In this document: piece by piece, positions 56,220 through 64,000 of the stretch
Layout of the letters: each line of letters starts with the position of its first letter
Position numbering within the stretch: the stretch's first letter is position 1
DNA from: Leptodontidium sp. MPI-SDFR-AT-0119
Taxonomy: Eukaryota > Ascomycota > Leotiomycetes > Helotiales > Leptodontidiaceae
DNA length: 64,000 nt
Assembly (NCBI GenBank): GCA_020726505.1
Contig: JAHLEZ010000016.1
Coordinates: forward strand, 1,798,001-1,862,000
Reading direction: 5' to 3'
Translations under genes and position numbers: made by a program
Notes under the pieces: model-generated
The model's input: only the letters and a program-made list of their open reading frames with translations
Databases searched by the model: none
What the model was told of the DNA's origin: nothing

Positions 56220-57080
56220 CTCGATATAATAAGACTATAATAAAGTCGACTTTTAATATTAGCTTTTAAAGCGAGTCCGACTATCGCTCGACTACTCGCC
56301 TTATTATATCACTAGAAACGTAAACTAAACGAACTCGTGACTTCAAGGATCGTTATAATTTTAAGTATACTTAGAAAACACGCTCACACTTAAAAGACGC
56401 TAAGAGGCTTAAGACTATAGTTGCTTACATAAAGAGCAAAGTACTTTATTTTCGTTGGGATAAGTATAAATCTGATAGAACTATCCTTAGTGAACTAACA
56501 GATCTGTGGTACGAAGAGAACTAGGCCCCAATCACTTGATCTAAATTGGAGTTATTACAGACATATGACCTTATATAGCCAAATGAGGATGAAATTAACG
56601 AGCTTAATACTTGGGTTTCCTTAAAGTATTTCCCCTTAAACAATAGAGACACTCTTTTAAAGTTCTGGGCAGGTCGTCGTCGAGTTAAAGTAACAGCTAA
56701 GCTTGCTCAAATGGGATTAGATATAGTTTCCATTCCTGTTATTTTGAGTAAGTGTGAGAGAGTCTTCTCCTAGGCAAAGCTCTTGATTACAAGACAACGG
56801 CATGCCCTTAAGCCTGACGTTATTAAGGCAACGTAATATCTTCACATGTGTTTAATTATAGATAGAAAAAAGCTTGGCAAGTGGGTAGGAAACGGTAATT
56901 GGACTGAACATAGCACTCCTAGTCGCTTGGTTACTGAGGGCGGCAACTAGGTTGGGAATAGATTCATTTTTTTTAACCGAGAATGTCATAACTAAGCTCA
57001 GGCTCCTCAGCCTTCCTTCTCCTAGCCTGGAACTCAAGTGAGCCTAGCCTAGCCTGGACCCTAGGCTAGTCTAGGCTGGG
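56220..57080 (+). mobile_element. hAT-type transposase relic
   Basis: The plus strand near 56400-56830 encodes decayed hAT sequence: 'RTILSELTDLWYEEN', 'NTWVSLKYFPLNNRDTLLKFW' and the dimerisation block 'LAQMGLDIVSIPVILSKCERVFS' followed by TAG and 'AKLLITRQRHALKPDVIKA'. The downstream AGCCTAGCCTAGCCTGG repeats near 57030-57080 resemble hAT subterminal repeats. Stops and the lost 5' part show that it is dead. Confidence 0.65.
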
Positions 57081-57349
57081 ATAACGAGAGCGCTGCGAAG
57101 ACGCCAACCAATACGGTCAGAGTTTTAATACACCAGCAGCTATAAAAGACGCAGACAGGAAACACACAAACCGCCAAGGCCAAGGCTCTTCATACGGTTT
57201 TAATACATCAGATGTGATAGTTTTTGCTCTAAGCATATCTGACGATAATAAGGCACTATAACTAACACCGAAAACAAAGAGCCAAAAACGGAAAGAGAGA
57301 GCCGCAAGTAAAGAGGCAAAGGAGAATGCTGGCAAATAAGAAATCTAAG

Positions 57350-57930
57350 CTGAAACAACGGCGCAGAAAGAGAGATCCAGAGGGGATGTCTGTGCCCGAA
57401 AGATCACGGAACATAAACACCCTGGCTGCGCAACACGAGTAGCTTTGCGAACCCCTTCGAACACCGCAAATACGTGGACGATGTATTCAAGGAGGAGCTT
57501 AGGACTTTTTGTATAGTGATATTCCCGGTTTCTACGCGGCATTCTTTGGGGATGTGGCAGATCTCGAGACCGTGGCCAAGGCTGTTTTCAACAAATGCAG
57601 AGAAGGCAGTAATCCACTCTATTGTAAGGAGAGTGGGTGGAATGGATGGCCTAAAGACGCAAAGCTGGAAGACGTCTTGAGCTGGATTGCACAGATGAGC
57701 GACCAGTTCGCGAATTTTGCTGAGCATCATAAATCGAGCCAGAGAGATCGACGAAGGCCGTTCGCTCAACCTACCAAACCCTTGCAGTGTTCCACGGCAG
57801 AGCGCAAACTTGACACCGTCTTCGTGAGCAATTCCAGTGCTGGGAAAGACATTAAATGACATTGGCCGGAGATTCTCATACCGGAGGAGCTGAAGAGCAA
57901 CCCATCCGCCGACACAGCTTCAAAGACGTA
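57350..57930 (+). pseudogene. FunK1-type kinase-associated N-terminal fragment
   Basis: The open stretch 57509-57859 reads 'YSDIPGFYAAFFGDVADLET', 'NPLYCKESGWNGWPKDAK', 'RRRPFAQPTKPLQCSTAERK', the conserved region that precedes the kinase domain in fungal FunK1-type proteins. The preceding 'YVDDVFKEELRTF' (about 57468-57506) is in another frame, implying a small deletion near 57506. The frame ends TGA at 57857-57859 and no kinase domain follows, so this is a broken fragment. Family assignment is from memory of the motif. Confidence 0.55.
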
Positions 57931-58323
57931 GCTTGATCTTGGGAGGTACGCGAGAGAGGTGCTAGCCAGTTAAGATACTCTCCGCTTCCTCCTAGGCTTT
58001 ACTCTCTGTGGATCTCTCAGATAATTTCAATACGCACAGCGGGCTTGGATATTGTACAAAGAGAACATAATAATGCAAATGAGGCATTGAAAATACAATA
58101 ATGTCTATGCTTAGGTTGAAGATTCAAAGATCGGCTTAATCACAAAAGAAGAGAAGTCATACAGACCTGTATCACCGTGTGGGTGGCTTGTTTTAAACCC
58201 CGCCGGCCTCGCTTGGTTGCAGATCTTGTTTCGGCAGGACATCACAACAGCACGAAAATAGTCTAACTCTACTCAAGAAAGCAGAAAAGGTCGTCTGAAT
58301 TTAGGTAAAATTTGGGGGATGAA
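57931..58323. other. Intergenic, no gene seen
   Basis: GC-balanced DNA without open frames of interest, between the FunK1-type fragment and a small minus-strand frame. Confidence 0.35.
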
Positions 58324-58575
58324 CTAGGCGCAGGTTTGATCTTTGTTTGAACCGCAGCAATTGACGCAGCCTAGCGGGCCTGCCCGCCTGATCCTGGCAC
58401 GAGTGCAGGTGCTAATTAGTCCCTTCGGTTCCGAGATACTCTCCACAATTTCAGAGACGACGACGACTTCCCTCGCAAGGTCCTCTGCGTTTTGACTGCC
58501 GAGTATGATCGCCAAAAATGCATAACAATATCCCCCGGCGCAGCACGTAAGTGTTTCCTCCTTTTCCGGAAGCAT
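58324..58575 (-). CDS. Possible small cysteine-rich protein
   Basis: An 83-residue frame on the minus strand with a short hydrophobic segment ('CYAFLAIILGS') and a Cys-rich C-terminus ('GCVNCCGSNKDQTCA'). Small secreted cysteine-rich proteins look like this, but the hydrophobic part is preceded by charged residues and Cys, so the true start may lie after an unrecognised intron. It could also be non-coding. No family recognised. Confidence 0.25.
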   Translation of the reverse strand: MLPEKEETLTCCAGGYCYAFLAIILGSQNAEDLAREVVVVSEIVESISEPKGLISTCTRARIRRAGPLGCVNCCGSNKDQTCA

Positions 58576-59061
58576 TTATCCTTGTTGATAATAAGGTTGA
58601 TCATAAGCATACCAATAGATTCACTCAGGTCTCGTGACTTCTCATTGTCGGGTAGACTTTACTGTTGAATTCGGTTAGCTGAATCTGCCCCTTTGTCCCG
58701 GCCCCCCAACTCGGCCCCACGTCACCAGAGCTCACCAGAAATTACGTCCTCAAGAAACGAGTTTCAATACAATAATTCACTTGGTTTTAGAAGTCCGCGT
58801 GGATCTTCTAGAATGGGCATCGTGAGATGAGAATAGCATCCATCATGAGCTCGAAAAGGTATTAAAGGACGACGAAGTCTCACCAGAAAGTTCTCTCATC
58901 ATCAGTTTCATTCAATCTCATAGTCTTCTCTTCCCAGCTTGCAGCTTCAATCTCTCTTTCTTCAATTCTCTCCAACAAAACCATCACTAATACCTTTTCG
59001 ACTAATCCATTCTTTAACAGCAAACTTTATCAAAACACTCCTCCAAACAGCAACCTTCAAG
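58576..59061. promoter_or_regulatory. Promoter and leader of the Apple/PAN-like gene
   Basis: Pyrimidine-rich runs (TCTCTCTTTCTTCAATTCTC near 58951-58970) typical of fungal leaders precede the ATG at 59062, which has A at -3. An in-frame unity with the upstream ATG 58939 would give a non-signal-peptide N-terminus, so I treat this stretch as untranslated. Confidence 0.4.
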
Positions 59062-59878
59062 ATGCACTCATTCACTGCCACCATTCTCGCCGCCTCGGCC
59101 ATCTTCTCTGCTGCTTCAGCTGGTCCTATCGTTGCTCGCCAGGTTTGCGGAGCCGCCCCAGCAGGCGCCGTTGCCCAGACTCCTCTCTCTCAGCCATCTG
59201 GCATTAGTGAGTTTTCTCCTTCTCACCAGTACAGCTCATTACTAACAATCTCCAGCAACTGCCTCCAGCTGTGCAACTCAATGCAAAGCCAACACAAGCT
59301 GCAAGTCCTTCCTCTTCGGCCTCAGCAACGGTGCCGATAAGTGCATGCTCTTCTCAGTCGCTGCATCCTCGGTCCCGGCCCAAACAGGCCTCGTCGCCTA
59401 CGATATCGCTTGCACCAGTATCCCCTCCGTGGTTCCTACCACCGCAAACCCCGGTGGCCTCGCCTCTTCCAACTCCGGAACCACTGGAAACGGAAATGGA
59501 AATGCGGGTTCAAACGCTGGAACCGCAGGAAATACAAATGCCGGTACTCAAGGAGGTGCTCAACCCCGCCGCAGACAGCAACAGGGCGGTGCAACTGGTG
59601 GTGCAGCTGCTGGTGGTGCGACTAGTGGCGGTGCTACCAACAATAACAACAATGGCGGAGCAGTGACTGGCCAGACTGGAGCCAACAACAATGGTGGAGC
59701 AGCGACTGGTAACCAAGGCACACACGCCAGCCCCATGAATGCCGCCCCAGCTGGAAACCCCAACCCTATCTCCACTCCTGCGGCCAGCAGCTTGGCTACT
59801 TGCCTTGCTGCCTGCAAGAGCAACGCCGCCTGTGTTGCCTACACATTCCTTTCTGGCACTTGCAAGTTGTTTGCTTAA
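59062..59878 (+). CDS. Secreted Apple/PAN-like protein with Gly/Asn-rich linker
   Basis: Two exons, 59062-59206 and 59256-59878, encode 255 aa. The 49-nt intron has donor GTGAGT, branch CTAAC and acceptor CCAG. Residues 1-20 (MHSFTATILAASAIFSAASA) are a clear signal peptide. Residues about 28-95 carry 'ASSCATQCKANTSCKSFLFG...KCMLFS', the Cys pattern of PAN/Apple-like fungal proteins. A long Gly/Asn/Ala/Thr linker (about residues 110-220) includes an Arg-rich 'PRRRQQQ' that could be a processing site. The C-terminus repeats the Cys motif ('LATCLAACKSNAACVAYTFLSGTCKLF'). The likely place is the cell surface or extracellular space, possibly carbohydrate binding. Codon use is ordinary and there are no RIP marks; intact. 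Confidence 0.85.
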
Positions 59879-60412
59879 GTGGACGTGGAGTCTCTATATT
59901 CGATTGTGGCTCGAAGTCATTTTTCTCATTTGAAATGGAATATTGCCTTCTTTGTCATATCTTATGAGATAAGGATAGGAATCTAGCCCGATAGCAATTG
60001 GGCATCATGGTGGAAAATGTGTTTTGTTTTGTTTTTGCCGGTTTGATTTTTTGCAATGTATTGATTACTATGGCATCTAGAAATTTGATTTATATGGGGT
60101 TTATATCTGGCTTCAAATCGCGAAGTGACTCTATTAATATCGCCAAAGTTCTTGTTTTTCTTTACTGGAATGCCTCGAATTTGTTTTGAATCCACCAGAT
60201 AAACAAGTCAAAGATAATATCTTGGCTGTGGGGTCACAAGCACCAACTGAAAACGGCTTATGAGAATTTATCGTGCCCCATTCCTTTTCCTAGAACATCA
60301 CCAGCCCTTTGTGCCCGTTAATGATTATACCATGGAACATCCACGCCAGCTGCTTCCTATATTTGTGTTGAAGGCACGCCGGGTTATACCTGTCCGAGCC
60401 GTTAAGCTTAGC
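59879..60412. other. Intergenic, no gene seen
   Basis: 3' region of the Apple/PAN-like gene, then spacer to the piggyBac-like copy. No open frame with gene-like features. Confidence 0.4.
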
Positions 60413-60414
60413 TA

Positions 60415-62400
60415 TCCCCTAAGCTACCGTTAACACACTTTTCTAGGGTGTAGCGCTGAAGCGGGGCGCTAAGGTTGCCTGTATTACGGGCCCGTGCGCC
60501 AGCGAGCCTAGATTAATAAATAATATTAACAACCCCTCTTTTACTACTAAAAAAACCTATTTTCAATATAAACACAATGCCTAAGACTACGTTTTTAGAC
60601 CTTACTAATTTAGGTACCTTACGACTACCTATAAAGCCTTTATATATAAAAGGGGCTTAATTTAAGCCAATAGAAATCAATGATTTTGACTTTGAGATTC
60701 ACTTACTTAAGGACTACTCTTTAGATAATCCTATTATCCTTTTCACTTAATATTATAACGAAGACATAATTAATATAATCGTTTTAGCTACAAACTCTTA
60801 CTAGCCGACTTTATAGTCTTATAAGTTAAAGCCGCATTCTCGTGTAAAGGACTAGTATAAGACTTGTCGATCGGAAATCTACTTGTACTTCGCTGTGTGT
60901 ATTTATATGATAGTTTACCCCCTAAATCAGATCGAGGACTATTGGAATATAAGCCCATTAGCCCCTTTTTACCCTATTTCCAAAGTCCTTAGGCGAAATC
61001 TTTTAAGCTTTACGGCGGCGCTTCTAAGTATGTAATAAAGAGAGTATTTATTTGTTTTAAAGAGTAATTTCCTTACTTATTTTAAGTGTATAATATTAAT
61101 ATCTTAATAAATAGAACCTTTAAATAATTATATTTAAACAGTTAACCTAAAACTATAGAAACCTGGCTAGGAATTAGTAATTAACAAAGTAATAATTTAA
61201 TATACTAGAAGATCAAAGGCTATTACGTGTTACGGCTGGCAAGAGGTTGATACGGCGAGTTGACTCTAGCTTTGTATTTGGGCTTAAAGCTACGCTTAGA
61301 ATCGAGAAGAAAAGACAAGGAGAAAAGGAGAGCTCTCTGTAAGGGAGGGCTCGAGCATAAATACATAAAGGACCCTCCTAATAGGGCCTAGCGTAGTCAA
61401 GTACTATTTACGTCAATATGTCGCAGGCTCGCCACTTAGTCTTCCCTATTAGGCCTAGCGCCGTCGCATAGCCAGCGATACTACGAGCCCGTGTCGGTTA
61501 GAATACGAGGCGCATTATAGGTCGTAACATTACGACGATTCCAAACAAGCTAACACTTACTAGAATTAAGATTTAGGTTACTACATAACGTGGCTTCTTT
61601 CTTTAATAGCTTTACTAGTAACTAAGAAAGAAAGGTAGTACTTTTAGAGCTTCTAAGATTTAAGGACTTAACTTAACTTAATCGGTAGTACTAACCCTTC
61701 TTACATAGTTACTAAAGGCCTTATATTACGTCTACTTTAATAACCTCTTTACTTCTACTTAATTACTCGAATATTTGAGGTCCCACGGCTTTATAATTAC
61801 CGGTACGTGTAGGACGTCTTTAGGTATTTATAAAGACATTATAAAACTTAAGAAAACGCGGGAAAAAGGTACTAATATAATATTATAAGGGATAACAATT
61901 ACTATCCTTACTAAGTCGGAAAACGTACTTTATATAAGCTTTTAATATTCGGCTTTTGCCCTCGTTATATTAATATTTTAAGATAGCGAAAGCATAGTTT
62001 TATAGGTACGAAAACGACTAAAAAAGACAACCGGTAATACAAAGGTCTCTCGAGCTCTATTCGGAAATTAACCTACTAAGGCACTTAATATCCTAGAGCT
62101 ATATAACGCCTATAATCACTATATAGGAGCCGTCGATTTAGGAGATCAACTTTAGGGGCATAATAGAGGCCTTAGACGTATTCGGCGAGGGCTAATTTAA
62201 GCTCTTTACTAATATATACTATTAGTTGTCCTTTCTAATTATTACTTAATTACTCGATATAGTAGTTACAAGCTAAAAAAAGTTTCCCTCCGTTCACAAG
62301 ACGATTTCCGGTTATAAGTAATAGACACACTAATTATTATAAGACGCAATACACTAGACTTACGAAAAAGGCGTATTTTAGCAAGGAACGTTTTTGGTGT
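60415..62400 (+). mobile_element. piggyBac-like transposon, copy C, right end lost
   Basis: The left end TCCCCTAAGCTACCGTTAA follows TA (60413-60414). Subterminal TTTTCTAGGGTGTAGCGCTG matches copy B. Transposase traces start near 60577 ('MPKTTFLDLTNLGTLRLPIKPLYIKG', with the next codon TAA) and include 'YNHYIGAVDLGDQL' near 62110. Similarity to copy B ends near 62400 without a right terminal repeat. A solo LTR interrupts it at 61228-61529. Confidence 0.75.
61228..61529 (+). repeat. Solo LTR with TTACG target duplication
   Basis: A 302-bp unit starts TGTTACGG and ends GTCGTAACA, flanked by TTACG at 61223-61227 and 61530-61534. It is less AT-rich than the host piggyBac copy and has a TATA-like CATAAATACATAAAG near 61360. 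It is a third LTR family in this window. Confidence 0.85.
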
Positions 62401-62702
62401 TTTAACTCCGTCCGGAGGCGCCCCCCCACGAACTCCTCATTTGCAGGGTTGGCGGTGGCTGGGGCTGACATTCTCATGCAGGTCTCACATGCTTTTTTAC
62501 AGATCAATCTGCCCAGCACTTGACCTTGCTTCCAGCCTCCACTAATGTACAAAAATATATTATCGAAGCCTATGACTTTCTGGGGCAAACCCTGAGTGGT
62601 AAGATCCTCGTAGATGCTTCCTACTCCGTACAACGTAAATTCATATCCACACACACTCGAGGAATAATCATCATCCATTCATGGCCTTGTACTAAAGTGC
62701 CA
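62401..62702. promoter_or_regulatory. Upstream region of the WSC gene
   Basis: GC-balanced DNA directly upstream of the WSC start codon. A minus-strand open frame (62337-62678) runs across the piggyBac border and is not convincing as a gene. No clear TATA box. Confidence 0.3.
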
Positions 62703-63688
62703 ATGGCAGACCAGACGCCGAATCATAGGATCCGCCAACAGCAGGTCGAGGTTGGTTCAATTAATGCTAGGGACGGCGGATTTCAGGCCAATGTCTTTAA
62801 TGATCGATCTCACCATTTCAACTACTTCAATTACACTCGTCACAGAAGCCTTACAGGTCTGTATCAGACACCCGGGTGAGTAGATCTTGCTCTGGTGTTA
62901 ATACTGTGATAGACTCACGAGCCGAAGATCTCGACGGAGATGACAAAGACGGTGGAAAGTTCAAGTCCAAGTCTAGACTCATAGCAGGAGTTTGTAGCGC
63001 TTCAACCCTTTTCGTGATTATCATAATTGTTATTTCAATACTTGCTTCTCAAGGAGTCTTCTCAAAACAAGGGTCAGTATGGTACCACCAATAAATATGC
63101 TCTGCTAACTTCCACAGAAATCAAGATCCAGCTTCGCCAGCGACGTCAAACGCAAATAGGACCCAAAATACCAATAGCACTACCATTCCAGCCTCAACTT
63201 CGTCAGCGACATCAAATGCAAATAGGACCCAAAATATCAACAGCACTACCATTACAGCATCTACTGGGGAAAAGTGGGGATCTGTGGGATGCTATAAGGA
63301 CGCCATCTGGCCTCAGCAATCGGGTCCTGGACAGCGAACATTGGGAGAAAAAGGAATACATAGGGAAATGATGACAAACGAGATGTGTTCCGAAAATTGC
63401 AGGAGCTATAATTACATGGGCACAGAAAATGGTATACACCACTACGCTTGCGAGTTCCAACGCAAGTTATAAGTTTGGCTAATATGCTACCGTAGGTAAC
63501 CAGTGCTACTGCGGCAACCACATCAATGCTCAAGCAAGCCTCGCTGGAGAAGCGAGTTGCAGTATCCCCTGCGGTGGCGAGGGGGCACAGAAATGCGGGG
63601 CAATATGGAAAATCAACATATTTCAAAGTACGTTTCTGTCCTTAAGTGGCCCTAGAGCCTACTAATATTAAAATCAGGGATCGAATGA
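62703..63688 (+). CDS. Membrane-anchored WSC-domain protein
   Basis: Five exons (62703-62856, 62913-63072, 63118-63431, 63496-63627, 63678-63688) give 771 nt, 256 aa, all in phase. The last intron has TACTAAT before its acceptor. No signal peptide is present; a single hydrophobic segment (LFVIIIIVISILA, about residues 82-95) follows a Lys-rich stretch, so an N-in, C-out anchor is likely. Then come two near-identical Ser/Thr/Asn-rich units (TSNANRTQN) and the WSC domain: 'WGSVGCYKDA', 'MTNEMCSENCRSYNYMGTENG', 'NQCYCGNHI', 'CSIPCGGEGAQKCGA', with eight expected cysteines. WSC domains bind glycans and occur in wall-stress sensors and in secreted enzymes. The second donor (GTCAGT) is weak. Intact. 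Confidence 0.8.
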
Positions 63689-64000
63689 AAAGGTTGGGAA
63701 GGGCCGTGTCGATACTTGGAAATTCCTCCGCAAGCTTGAGTAGAGGAGGACGGGCGTGCATAACTAGTATACTCAGCAATACAGCTGTTCTGTGCTTACA
63801 AAACAAAAGCAGAGCAGGGCAAAGTGTTTGAAGGTAGCGGGTTTATGGGAGGGAATAAGGGTATGAGATTTGTTGCAGCTAAGCACGCAAAGCTTACAAA
63901 TGTCGATTGTAGGAATTAGCTAAAAAGCTAGTATTGTAACGTCTAACTGTGACGCGCCATTTGTAAAAGAGAGCACTGCAGTAGCACAAAGTCTTTATCA
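63689..64000. other. 3' region of the WSC gene, no gene seen
   Basis: Untranslated or intergenic DNA to the end of the window. A short plus-strand frame (63646-63831) overlaps the last WSC intron and looks spurious. Confidence 0.35.

Noticed and set aside
62337..62678. Minus-strand frame of 113 codons upstream of the WSC gene
   Set aside because: It crosses the border between the piggyBac relic and unique DNA and has no recognisable motif or gene-like setting. It is probably chance.

Overview
The window looks like a gene-poor, transposon-rich accessory segment from a filamentous ascomycete (Pezizomycotina). The evidence is: short introns of about 45-100 bp with CTAAC-like branch sites; HET-domain, NACHT/NLR, WSC, Apple/PAN-like and FunK1-like genes; an interstitial TTAGGG run; and repeats that differ from each other almost only by C/T and G/A transitions, the pattern left by repeat-induced point mutation (RIP). 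All family assignments rest on motifs read by eye. No search was run.

Layout: 1-720 holds a hAT transposase relic. 995-7156 is a complete but decayed Ty1/copia element (copy A, coding on the minus strand) with 274-bp LTRs and a 5-bp target duplication; it carries dozens of copies of the palindrome TCGTACGA. 7.46-9.0 kb is a truncated HET gene (minus). 9.65-11.65 kb is a Gypsy gag relic with a nested solo LTR. 12.35-15.24 kb is a full-length HET gene whose first splice donor holds a MITE. 15.89-16.40 kb has two abutting non-autonomous piggyBac-like elements. 16.8-20.0 kb is a graveyard of a RING-finger gene, a double retropepsin-like gene and a BCS1-like AAA fragment. 20.09-22.14 kb is a decayed piggyBac-like transposon. 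25.4-27.7 kb is a HET pseudogene (minus). 29.16-33.71 kb is an NLR gene that I can resolve into eight exons (1382 aa).

33.8-47.6 kb is a nested, very AT-rich block. It contains an LTR-like repeat, tandem 77-bp and 97-bp AT repeats, an 8.6-kb copia element with perfect target duplications and an apparent spliced gene on its antisense strand, a gag relic, a 250-bp tandem repeat with (TTAGGG)3 at its junction, and a 28-bp minisatellite. 47.62-55.23 kb is a second, heavily mutated copia copy of the first family (copy B, plus strand). 55.2-57.1 kb holds a GC-rich island, a pyrimidine tract and a hAT relic. 57.35-57.93 kb is a FunK1-type fragment. The right end returns to ordinary DNA, with a secreted Apple/PAN-like protein (59.06-59.88 kb), a third piggyBac-like copy carrying a solo LTR (60.4-62.4 kb) and a membrane-anchored WSC protein (62.70-63.69 kb).

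Functionally, the surviving genes are non-self recognition types (HET and NLR) and cell-surface types (WSC and Apple/PAN-like). They sit as GC-balanced islands between RIP-degraded transposons. The interstitial telomere repeat and the composition suggest a subtelomeric or formerly subtelomeric compartment.
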